Part shown: piece by piece, positions 34,887 to 42,096 of the stretch
Numbering within the stretch: the first letter of the stretch is position 1
Layout: each line of letters begins with the position of its first letter
Assembly (NCBI GenBank): GCA_965238265.1
Contig: OZ250185.1
Coordinates: 1,116,001 to 1,180,000, forward strand
Direction: 5' to 3'
Source of the DNA: JAJDUF01 sp965238265
GTDB taxonomy: Bacteria > Chloroflexota > UBA11872 > UBA12225 > JAJDUF01
DNA length: 64,000 nucleotides
Translations under genes and position numbers: made by a program
The notes under the pieces: model-generated
Told to the model about the DNA's origin: nothing
Database searches by the model: none
What the model saw: only the letters and a program-made list of their open reading frames with translations

Positions 34887-36017
34887 CTAGATACAGACCG
34901 ACATTGCGGCAACTCGGAGTGCAGGGCCGGGTACTTCGAGAAGGCCAAAGTGTTCTATCACTGGTCTCGCGGCAGCCAGCCCCTGACGGTATTGTCTGAG
35001 GGAATCAGTCTCTCCCTGGACCTCGATCACGCGGTTCAGTAGCGACACTGCAGAGAAGAGCACACTCTTTTGGATGAGATTGATTGATTGTCCTTCCTTA
35101 ACGTTATGTGTCACCTTGCCGACTACATGATATGTCCCACCAGATAACTTGGCCCGCAACTCCTCTGGCTCGTAGTCTGCCAAGTCGAGGTCCACAACTC
35201 CGTAGGGTCGTGGGGTATCGCCGACGGACCACATTACCATCTCGATCTGCTTTGAGCGGCGATAATCATTCTCCAGATGCTCCAGGAGTGCCTGGACCGC
35301 GGTTGTATAGTTTTCGATTTCTCCGAGGGCAAGCTGGAATTTGTCGGGACTTTGTTGCTCACCTTGCTTGTTTTGTGCCTGATTTGACCGATTGCCCCTC
35401 CGTTTCTTGGAAGGCTTCGGCGAGGGAACACTAGGATTTTGGCTTTGATGGAGTGGTTGTGCCTCCAGTTGTGAATCCCTGTGCTGATCGTATAAAGGTT
35501 TTACGAAGGAAGTCAGTATCTTCTCAACTATTGGGATTGCTATCCGCAAAGTGTCGATCAAAGCGTAGAAATCTACTGGTCGCAGTTCGGCTAACATTTC
35601 AACGTAACTTACACTATTATCAAGGTCCTCTTCTAAGGATTCTGGACTAATTGCGTGAAGCATCCCTAGGTTGTGTAGTTCGTCAATAAGCGACATGTGA
35701 AGTCCGCCGACAGTATAGCGCCTAGCCGATCTATTTTCGGTTGTCGAGGATTGCCTGGAATCGCCTTCGATACCGAAGGAAATGAGCTTATTAAGGAAGC
35801 TAAATCCAGCTTTTCTTGACTTGCCACCTTCGACCTGATCTGTATCTTGGGTTTCAGATTCAAGGGAATATCCTTTGAAGACATATGCTGCACAGTTCAA
35901 GACCATCTTTTCGTTGAGGTAGACAGGTTCCAAGAATGTTTCAGAACTGGCGACTTCTTCTTCCACAGCAGTTTGCCCCCTCACATCAAGTGTATGGATT
36001 TCAGGTGCAGCACTCAT
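34887..36017 (-). CDS. Unknown 376-residue protein (possibly DUF6414-like)
   Basis: A soluble-looking protein. Residues about 29-130 read EPVYLNEKMVLNCAAYVFKG, an SLESETQDTD stretch and FLNKLISFGIEG with ARRYTVGGLHMSLIDELHNLGMLH; residues 181-224 are a Gln/Ser/Lys/Arg-rich linker; residues 225-376 form a helical and beta region with QLALGEIENYTTAVQALLEHLENDYRRSK. The YLNE-start followed by a repeat-like KGYSLES block resembles DUF6414 proteins, but the assignment is weak. The gene uses more A+T than its neighbours and is flanked by catabolic genes, so it was probably acquired. Function unknown. Confidence 0.6.
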   Translation of the reverse strand: MSAAPEIHTLDVRGQTAVEEEVASSETFLEPVYLNEKMVLNCAAYVFKGYSLESETQDTDQVEGGKSRKAGFSFLNKLISFGIEGDSRQSSTTENRSARRYTVGGLHMSLIDELHNLGMLHAISPESLEEDLDNSVSYVEMLAELRPVDFYALIDTLRIAIPIVEKILTSFVKPLYDQHRDSQLEAQPLHQSQNPSVPSPKPSKKRRGNRSNQAQNKQGEQQSPDKFQLALGEIENYTTAVQALLEHLENDYRRSKQIEMVMWSVGDTPRPYGVVDLDLADYEPEELRAKLSGGTYHVVGKVTHNVKEGQSINLIQKSVLFSAVSLLNRVIEVQGETDSLRQYRQGLAAARPVIEHFGLLEVPGPALRVAAMSVCI

Positions 36018-36070
36018 GCCATTATAACTGATTGCAGGGTGTTAGGAGTCTGGTAGCACGCGACCCATCA

Positions 36071-36355
36071 CTAAGATGCTCGATTCGTTTCCGAGAATCG
36101 GACCTCGTACAATGTATCTGCTGTGGCTCGTGGGTGGTGCTCGACGAGGGCGCTGGCATAGTCCAGGCACGCCTTGACATCCTCTAGCGTGAGCCGGGGG
36201 TAGTCGGTAAACAGCTCATCCAGCGAAGGATTCTGGGCGAGCTTGGCGAGCACCAACTCCACGGGAATACGAGTGCCTTTCACCACCGGCTTACCCACCA
36301 TGACCTGCGGGTCTTGGCTGATGCGGTCGCGATAGCGTCGCGCTTCGGTTGTCAT
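36071..36355 (-). CDS. DUF433 domain protein
   Basis: A 94-residue DUF433 protein: DRISQDPQVMVGKPVVKGTRIPVELVLAKLAQ, then DYPRLTLEDVKACLDYA. The RIPVELVLAKL helix resembles the N-terminal helices used by small antitoxins for DNA contact. ATG 36355 is used; GTG 36367 is just before it, adjacent to AGGAGG. No toxin-like reading frame is next to it, so its role as antitoxin is unproven. The MerR-like/DUF433 protein at 4.3 kb carries the same domain. Confidence 0.75.
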   Translation of the reverse strand: MTTEARRYRDRISQDPQVMVGKPVVKGTRIPVELVLAKLAQNPSLDELFTDYPRLTLEDVKACLDYASALVEHHPRATADTLYEVRFSETNRAS

Positions 36356-36418
36356 TGCCCTGTTCACCTCCTCCCAGGCTAGGGAGCAATCGTATTATCG
36401 CATGCATAGGGGCGAGGG

Positions 36419-37564
36419 CTACTTGGCTGCGGCTGCGGCGCGTAGCTCCTCCTCGAAGCGCTGGGCGACGATCTCTAGCTCGCCCGGCTGGATGTTCAGC
36501 GGGTCCACGTAGATCTCATCGTATGCCCCGAATATCGAGACGTAGATACGGGGAGTGCCGGCGAGCAGCCGAGCATGGATTGTTTCGCGGCTCGGGCCAC
36601 GCCATGCTGCGGTCAGGTAGGCGACGGCGTGTGGGAGCACGTGGTCGAAGTTGTGCTCGACGACGGCCCGCAGACCGGGGATGTCCGCAATCCGGTCCAC
36701 GATCATTTGCATCTGCTCCCGATACTGCGCCATCTGCGCGACCTCATCTTCCGCGACGAATGCCTCGACGGCGGCGACGAGACCGACGATCTCCTCGCGC
36801 GACACCTTCATGGCGCGGCCGACCGTCGCATTGGGCGCGTTGTTGAGCCTGGCCCACTCGACCCAGTTCTTCTTGCCCAGCAGGATGCCGGTGCTCTGCG
36901 GGCCGCGAATGCCCTTGCCACCACTGAAGCTCACCAAGTCGGCGCCTTCATCCAGGAACTTGGTCAGATTGGCCCGCGGCGGGAGCCGCGAGGCCGCGTC
37001 GCACAGCACCGGCAGATCGTGGCGATGGGCGATCTCGGCCAGTGTCGGGAGGGGGATACTGCCCTCCTGCTTGAAGGACGTCTCCAGGTGGATGAGGCCC
37101 ACGGTCTGGCCCGTGATCGCGGCCTCTAGGTCGTCGGGATCGCAGCCGGTCTCGTCGCCCACCTCGACAAACCTGGCGCCAGGGATGAGGTACAAGTGAT
37201 CGTAGACGAAGCGGTGGCGGCGCTGGATGATGAGCTTGTTGGCCATTCCTCGCGTGTCGGGCAAGCGGGCTATCTTCTCCGGGTCGCCGCGGGTGATCGC
37301 CGCAGCCGCCTGCAACGTCAGACCGCTCCCCGCGCCGGCGGTCACGGTAGCGGCCTCGGCGCCGACCGCCGCAGCGATCATCTCCCCGGCACGGATGACC
37401 AGTTCATCCATCCTGAAAAACAGGCCGGCGGCCTCCACCATCGCCGCCAGCACAACGTCGCGCGGGCGACTGCCGGCATGCAGCGTATTCGGCCCTCCGG
37501 CGTTGATGATCGGCGCGACACCGAACCGCTTCACGAGCGCTGCCGCCCTGCCCTGCTCTCCCAC
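36419..37564 (-). CDS. PLP-dependent aminotransferase class V / SelA-like enzyme
   Basis: About 381 residues of the selenocysteine-synthase-like/D-glucosaminate-6-phosphate ammonia-lyase-like group. It starts with VKRFGVAPIINAGGPNTLHAGS; the PLP lysine is in SFSGGKGIRGPQSTGILLG; LCDAASRLPPR supplies the PLP-ring contact. GTG 37564 is the start, with AGGAGG 6 bases before; the longer frame to 37621 lacks a site. True SelA is unlikely because no tRNA-Sec or SelB is seen. It probably lyses or racemises an amino- or hydroxyacid, and it lies divergent to a Gfo/Idh/MocA gene, which suggests one sugar or amino-acid pathway. Confidence 0.82.
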   Translation of the reverse strand: MGEQGRAAALVKRFGVAPIINAGGPNTLHAGSRPRDVVLAAMVEAAGLFFRMDELVIRAGEMIAAAVGAEAATVTAGAGSGLTLQAAAAITRGDPEKIARLPDTRGMANKLIIQRRHRFVYDHLYLIPGARFVEVGDETGCDPDDLEAAITGQTVGLIHLETSFKQEGSIPLPTLAEIAHRHDLPVLCDAASRLPPRANLTKFLDEGADLVSFSGGKGIRGPQSTGILLGKKNWVEWARLNNAPNATVGRAMKVSREEIVGLVAAVEAFVAEDEVAQMAQYREQMQMIVDRIADIPGLRAVVEHNFDHVLPHAVAYLTAAWRGPSRETIHARLLAGTPRIYVSIFGAYDEIYVDPLNIQPGELEIVAQRFEEELRAAAAAK

Positions 37565-37644
37565 TCCAAGCCTCCTGCGTCCCCGTAGCCCCACGCTGCC
37601 AGCACTAGGCGCCGGTGACACGAGACTCGCCGGACTGTACCATA

Positions 37645-37705
37645 CATCCCCTCCCCTGGTAGCTCAATCCGGGGGAGGGCTAGGGAGGGGGCCGGGGGGT
37701 AGGTC
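37645..37705. repeat. Family C palindrome in divergent promoter region
   Basis: CATCCCCTCCCCTGGTAGCT, then CCGGGGGAGGGCTAGGGAGG and GGGTAGGT. It lies between the SelA-like gene and the divergent Gfo/Idh/MocA gene. It resembles the repeats at 41.03 and 50.60 kb. Confidence 0.55.
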
Positions 37706-37814
37706 AGTGGACACTGCCTAGCCGCCGCCGCATACTGGCAGCGGCGACAGGCGGCACTCGGTACGCTGTGCCGCCGCCGGCTACGCGACGGAGAAACGCA
37801 ATCGGAGGACAGGG

Positions 37815-38798
37815 ATGTTGAAGCTCGGCATTGTAGGCAGTGGCGGGATGGGCAGCGCGCACGCGCACGGCACCAACTTGGCGGCCCCACGCTGCTCGCT
37901 CGCGTGGGTCGCCGACGTGGACGGAGACCGTGCAACACAGCTCGCCAACGAGGTAGGCTGCCGCGCGCTCACCGACTGGACGGCGGGCCTCGACGACGTA
38001 GACGCGGTCACCATCTGCACCCCCCACCACCTCCACGCCCCCCAGACTATCGCCGCGCTGCGGGCCGGGAAGCACGTCATGGTCGAGAAGCCGATGGCGA
38101 TGACGGAGGCGGAGTGCCGGGAGATGATCCGGGTGGCCGACGAGGTTGACCGGCGCCTGATGGTCGCGTACACGATGCGGTATCGTCCCGCACCGGCGCG
38201 GCTCAAGGAGCTGCTCGTCGAGGGCAGCTACGGCCCGCCCTTCAAGATTAGTGCCTGGACCCAGGGCTTTCTGGACCACAGTGACCCGATCGGACACTGG
38301 GCGGCGCGGCGCGATCAGCTCGGTGGCGGGGTGCTCTTCAGCCACGGCTGCCACTACATTGATCTCATCCAGTGGTACCTCGACGCACTGCCGGTCAAGG
38401 TGGCGATGGTCGGCACGCGGCGCGGCACCGACTGGCTCGAAGGCGAGGGCACGGCGCATGCCGTCCTGGAGTTTCCCGACGGCGTGCTGGCCTCCTACGA
38501 CTGTAGCTGGGGCATGCGCCACACCGTACTGAACGGCATCCACATCCACTGCCCCGAGGCCCTGCTCGTGAGCAACTACACGACGATAGAGGTGGTCAGA
38601 GGCCGGGAGCGCGAGGAGATCTTCCCGCCTCCTGGTCCCGGCGAGACGCCACCCGGCTGGGCCACGCTCGGCGAGATCAACCACTTCCTCGATTGCATCG
38701 AGTGTGGCGAGACGCCGCTCACGGACGGCCGCGAGGGCCTGAAGTCGCTGCAAACGATCTGGCAACTCTACGAGCAGAGCGGCTGGGACGGGCGTTAA
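37815..38798 (+). CDS. Gfo/Idh/MocA-family oxidoreductase 1
   Basis: A 327-residue NAD(P)-dependent sugar or inositol dehydrogenase-like enzyme. Rossmann start LKLGIVGSGGMGSAHAHG; motif HVMVEKPMAMTEAECREM (EKP active-site lysine), then GHWAARRDQLGGGVLFSHGCHYIDLIQWYLDA (His/Asp catalytic region). GGAGG lies before ATG 37815. It opposes the SelA-like gene; substrate probably a cyclitol or sugar acid (family inference). Confidence 0.9.
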   Translation: MLKLGIVGSGGMGSAHAHGTNLAAPRCSLAWVADVDGDRATQLANEVGCRALTDWTAGLDDVDAVTICTPHHLHAPQTIAALRAGKHVMVEKPMAMTEAECREMIRVADEVDRRLMVAYTMRYRPAPARLKELLVEGSYGPPFKISAWTQGFLDHSDPIGHWAARRDQLGGGVLFSHGCHYIDLIQWYLDALPVKVAMVGTRRGTDWLEGEGTAHAVLEFPDGVLASYDCSWGMRHTVLNGIHIHCPEALLVSNYTTIEVVRGREREEIFPPPGPGETPPGWATLGEINHFLDCIECGETPLTDGREGLKSLQTIWQLYEQSGWDGR

Positions 38799-38923
38799 GC
38801 GCCGTGTTCGTGATTTCCCTGACCGGATGATGGCGCGGCGGCAGGGAACCGAAGCGTGACAGCACCCGTCGGTAGTCCGCTGCCCGCACATATGCCGATC
38901 ATCTCACCACAAGGGGCTTCCCT

Positions 38924-39274
38924 ATGGGCTTCAAAGCATTCCTGGCGAAGTGTCTCGACTGGCTGCTAGGACCACTTGAGCAGGAGACCCGACCGCGTCC
39001 GGCGGCACCGTCCAGGCCGGACCCCGACCTTGAGGCCCGCTTGACGACAGTTGATGAGATGATGCGGATTTGTATTCCAGAGCGCGTACCACTTTCCCTA
39101 CGCTATGTTGACGCCAAGGGGGAGATTACTGAACGGACAATCATCCCGCGTGAGTGGGACGGCTTTATGTTGAGCGCCTATTGCATGCTCCGGCAGGCAC
39201 CACGCCATTTTCGCGGAGACCGAATCTTGGAGCTAGGGCTGGAGCAAGACCAAGAAGAAACTGACACAACATGA
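38924..39274 (+). CDS. WYL-like mini-protein
   Basis: A 116-residue protein. Residues 1-45 are helical with a Pro-rich linker (RPRPAAPSRPDPDLEA); residues 48-110 read PLSLRYVDAKGEITERTIIP, WDGFMLSAYCMLRQAPRHFR and GDRILELGLE, which match the pattern of a WYL domain: a strand with Y, an R-x-I-x-P strand, AYC-x-R, R-x-FR and DRI. Its HTH partner is missing, unlike most WYL regulators. The TGA at its end overlaps the open frame of the next gene. Ligand or RNA sensing is an inference. Confidence 0.6.
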   Translation: MGFKAFLAKCLDWLLGPLEQETRPRPAAPSRPDPDLEARLTTVDEMMRICIPERVPLSLRYVDAKGEITERTIIPREWDGFMLSAYCMLRQAPRHFRGDRILELGLEQDQEETDTT

Positions 39275-39294
39275 CTGTTCGGGAGGGAACTAAC

Positions 39295-39753
39295 ATGGAT
39301 TGGATACAGCTAGGTACTTTTTTGGCCGTAGCTGTGACCGCACTAACTCCGATTTTCATTTACCTAAAGCGGAAATGGATAATGAGACTAACTGCAAGGC
39401 AAAAGGAGATGCTCAGAGTACTAAGCGAGTTCGAGGTTCTTAATACATACACTTGTGTACTAGCTGTTGGCCTCGCTGGTAGTGGTAACGGCAACGGTGT
39501 CCGAAGTGAGGAAGGCGTAGTGGTGCCGTATAGCTATCTACATGATGTGTGGTCACTGTGTCTTCAACACGAACTTCTGCGTGAGGAAACCCCAGTGAGC
39601 AGCTACGATAGTGTGTATGCCCTTACAGTAAAGGGGCAGGATTTCCTGCAGAATAATGTGAACGCTTTTAGGGAGAAGGTACAGCCAAGCCACTTACCAG
39701 ACGGCATTTGGGCGAGAATGGGGCCCGGGTGGAGATGGCTCGTAGGCGTATAG
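39295..39753 (+). CDS. Membrane-anchored protein with winged-helix-like end (paralogue 2)
   Basis: About 152 residues: one N-terminal membrane helix (IQLGTFLAVAVTALTPIFIYL), a basic stretch KRKWIMRLTARQKEMLRVLS, then a soluble part with LCLQHELLREETPVSSYDSVYALTVKGQDFLQ, which has the winged-helix style 'LTxxGxxFL'. Related to the 31431 gene by RKW, QKE-LR-LS and the terminal pattern. ATG 39295 follows GGGAGGG at 7 bases. It follows the WYL-like gene by 20 bases, so the two form a unit. Family unknown; a membrane-tethered sensor/regulator is an inference. Confidence 0.65.
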   Translation: MDWIQLGTFLAVAVTALTPIFIYLKRKWIMRLTARQKEMLRVLSEFEVLNTYTCVLAVGLAGSGNGNGVRSEEGVVVPYSYLHDVWSLCLQHELLREETPVSSYDSVYALTVKGQDFLQNNVNAFREKVQPSHLPDGIWARMGPGWRWLVGV

Positions 39754-40020
39754 CCCGGGGGCACGTTCCTGTTCCCTCGCTGGCGAGGTTTCAACCTGGG
39801 GCCCTGTGCCCCGCCGTAGCCGTGCTGCAGCTGGTGTGTCCGCTGCAAGTTGGGCGGCGGCCTCGGCGGCCTCCAAAGCGCAAGGTCGAGGTGCGTGTTC
39901 AAGCAGGCTGATAGGGGCGCCACTAATCGCGCCCCCATGACTAGGACCAAAGAGCGGCCTGGATTGCATGTCAACCGCCGGCCGGCACCCTGCTGATGGC
40001 TGATCGCTGAAAGCTGTCAG
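39754..40020. other. Intergenic gap with hairpins
   Basis: No gene seen. GGGGCGCCACTAATCGCGCC near 39915-39934 could fold as an imperfect hairpin, and a direct/inverted CTGATGGCTGATCGCTGAAAGCTGTCAGC stretch lies at about 39990-40020, next to the end of the FAH gene. Confidence 0.4.
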
Positions 40021-40905
40021 CTATTCGGGCCAGGGCCAGGAACGGCCCAGCGGATCGCGCACATTCACCGAGAACTCGCCGATCTTCTCGATTGCGATCC
40101 TGCAGATGTCCCCTTCCTGGAGCGGGCTAAGACCATGGTGGTTGGTGCCACAGGCAAGCACGTCGCCCGGCAGGAGCGGCACGACCCCGGCGCCCCAGGC
40201 CAGCACCGCCGGCACCGGATGCTCCATATCGTCGGTGTTGTAGTCCTGGCGCAGGTCGTCATTGACCCACAGCTTCACACTCAGACTCTGCGGATCGCCC
40301 ACTTCATCGGCGGTGACGACGACCGGGCCAAGCGGCGCGAACGTGTGGAACGACTTGCCCAGAAAGCTGGCCCCGTCGTTCGTCGGGGGCCACTGGCGGC
40401 CGGAGACATCAATGAACGCGGTGTAGCCGAACACGTGGCTCGCCGCCTCCGTCTCGGTGATGCGGAACGCCGGGCGCCCGACGACTATCCCTAGCTCGGC
40501 TTCGTGATGGAAGATCGAGCAGTCGTGGGGCGGCAGCTGGACCGTATCGTCGGGGCCGATCACCGCCTGCGGCGACTTCATGAAGCCGTTCAGCGGCCGT
40601 TTCGGCCGGTCCTCGCCTTCCATATAGTTCCCGGCGCAGCAGATGATCGTGGTCGGACGCAACGGTGCGCGTAGCTGCACCTCGCCCAGGGCCACACCGT
40701 CACCGCCCGCTGCGACCTCTTGCAAGGCCGGCTCTGCCTGCTCCCACGCCGCAATCACCGGCCCCAAGCCTTGGCTGCCGAGATCGGCTGCCGTCACTCC
40801 CGGCACGGCATCGGTGGCATCGTGTACCTGCTCGCCATCCACTATGCCTAGCCGAAGATTGCCTTGCCCTAGGTCCGCGGCACTCTCGAAGATCGCCAGT
40901 CGCAT
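40021..40905 (-). CDS. Fumarylacetoacetate hydrolase family protein
   Basis: About 294 residues. The N-terminal domain begins MRLAIFESAADLGQGNLRLG; the C-terminal FAH fold shows IFHHEAELGIVVGRPAFRIT (the His and Glu metal ligands), YTAFIDVSGRQWPP and AWGAGVVPLLPGDVLACGTN. ATG 40905 has GGAGGAAG upstream; the open frame goes on to 41166 through repeat DNA. Family members cleave or hydrate 2-oxo acids in aromatic and sugar catabolism, with Mg2+ or Mn2+; exact substrate unknown. The C-terminal SVNVRDPLGRSW looks complete. Confidence 0.87.
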   Translation of the reverse strand: MRLAIFESAADLGQGNLRLGIVDGEQVHDATDAVPGVTAADLGSQGLGPVIAAWEQAEPALQEVAAGGDGVALGEVQLRAPLRPTTIICCAGNYMEGEDRPKRPLNGFMKSPQAVIGPDDTVQLPPHDCSIFHHEAELGIVVGRPAFRITETEAASHVFGYTAFIDVSGRQWPPTNDGASFLGKSFHTFAPLGPVVVTADEVGDPQSLSVKLWVNDDLRQDYNTDDMEHPVPAVLAWGAGVVPLLPGDVLACGTNHHGLSPLQEGDICRIAIEKIGEFSVNVRDPLGRSWPWPE

Positions 40906-41029
40906 CGCTTCTTCCTCCCTACGCTGCCAGAATGTGCGGTCATTATAGCGTCTGCTCGGTACTTGCGCTCTGCGATGCCAGCGCCGCTCCCCCGTTGCCG
41001 GCCAGGGAACATGCGCTGCCTGGGACCAG

Positions 41030-41137
41030 TAGCCCCTTCCCTTTAGGGAGGGGGTTGGGGGTAGGTCCGCCGCTCCACACGAAAAACCTACCCTTGTGAG
41101 GGGGCCATAGGGGGCCATAGGGGGCCATAGGGGGGCT
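41030..41137. repeat. Family C palindrome plus 10-bp tandem repeat
   Basis: First CCCCTTCCCTTTAGGGAGGG followed by GGTTGGGGGTAGGTC (41033-41068), then GGGGCCATAG repeated three times head to tail (41101-41130) with a partial fourth unit. The CCATAGGGGG unit recurs in family B at 11.8, 16.6 and 57.8 kb. Confidence 0.8.
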
Positions 41138-41162
41138 AGTGGCACCACGGCAGCCTGCGAGA

Positions 41163-42062
41163 TCAACCCGGCACGGTAGCGAGGAACGCCAGAATCTCAG
41201 CCGTGGTCTCTTCCGGCCGCTCCTCGGGCAGGAAGTGACCACAGTCGAGTGCCCGGCCGCGTACATCGTGGGCACGCGCTCGCCAGACGGTGAGCATGTT
41301 CAGGCTGGCGCCCGTTTGCCAGCCCGGCCGCTTGGCCATGTTGCCGCCCCAGAGCACCAGCAGCGGGCATTTGAGCTTGCGGCCCCGATCTGCTTCGTCG
41401 TGCCGCAGATCAAGCTCGACCCCCCGGTAGTCGAGGCAAGTCGCCCGGATCGTTTCGGGATTACTGAAACAGCGCAGGTACTCGGCATACGCCGCCGCGG
41501 TAATCGCGCCGTCGGTGGCGCACCAGCGTTCCAGCAAGAAGTCGAGATAGACCTGGGCGCTGTTGCCGATCAGCGTTTCCGGCAGCGGCGCCGGCTGGCG
41601 CATCAGGTGCCAGTGAAACCAGGCAAAGGCTAGTTGACTGTCCATGTGGTCGAAGGCAGCTTGCGACGGCACAACGTCGAGTGACGTGAAGGTCCTGACC
41701 CGTCCCGGATGGTCCAGCGCCATACGCTGGGCGACACGCGCGCCGCGGTCGTGGCCGACAACGTGGAACGAGTCGAATCCGAGTGTCGCCATCACGGCCA
41801 CCTGGTCCTGTGCCGTCGTGCGCTTGCAATAGATGCTCAAGTCACCATCAGCGGCCGGTGGCTTGTCGCTGTCGCCGTAGCCGCGCAGGTCGGGCGCCAC
41901 CACCGTGTACTGCCTGGCCAGCGTGGGCGCGACTTTGTGCCACATCACGTGGGTCTGCGGATAGCCGTGGAGCAGTAATATCGGCGGCCCGCTCCCACCA
42001 TGTCGGACGTTGATGGACACGCCGTTCGCTGCGATCCTCGCTCGCGTGAAGCCGTCAAACAT
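41163..42062 (-). CDS. Fluoroacetate/haloacetate dehalogenase-like alpha/beta hydrolase
   Basis: A 299-residue alpha/beta hydrolase. Catalytic triad candidates are Asp105 (VVGHDRGARV), Asp129 (TSLDVVPS) and His276 (CGHFLPEE). Carboxylate-binding Arg106 and Arg109 are in DRGAR. His150 and Trp151 (WFHWHLMRQPAPLPE) and Tyr212 (CLDYRGVELD) match the halide-binding triad of fluoroacetate dehalogenase FAcD. These positions support hydrolysis of fluoroacetate or other short haloacids, although epoxide hydrolases are close relatives. Cytoplasmic, no signal peptide. ATG 42062 has a GAGG about 15 bases away. Confidence 0.82.
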   Translation of the reverse strand: MFDGFTRARIAANGVSINVRHGGSGPPILLLHGYPQTHVMWHKVAPTLARQYTVVAPDLRGYGDSDKPPAADGDLSIYCKRTTAQDQVAVMATLGFDSFHVVGHDRGARVAQRMALDHPGRVRTFTSLDVVPSQAAFDHMDSQLAFAWFHWHLMRQPAPLPETLIGNSAQVYLDFLLERWCATDGAITAAAYAEYLRCFSNPETIRATCLDYRGVELDLRHDEADRGRKLKCPLLVLWGGNMAKRPGWQTGASLNMLTVWRARAHDVRGRALDCGHFLPEERPEETTAEILAFLATVPG

Positions 42063-42096
42063 TGCTCATCCTCGTTGAAAGGGGTCCACCCGGCGG

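Noticed and set aside
36419..37564. Naming the PLP enzyme selA
   Set aside because: Fold and lysine motif fit, but no tRNA-Sec, selB or selD is seen and many related lyases share these features.
41101..41134. CRISPR array
   Set aside because: Units are 10 bp head to tail without spacers; no cas genes anywhere in the window.
40906..41166. Extending the FAH-family protein to 41166
   Set aside because: The extra 87 residues are coded by repeat DNA; ATG 40905 has a good ribosome-binding site.
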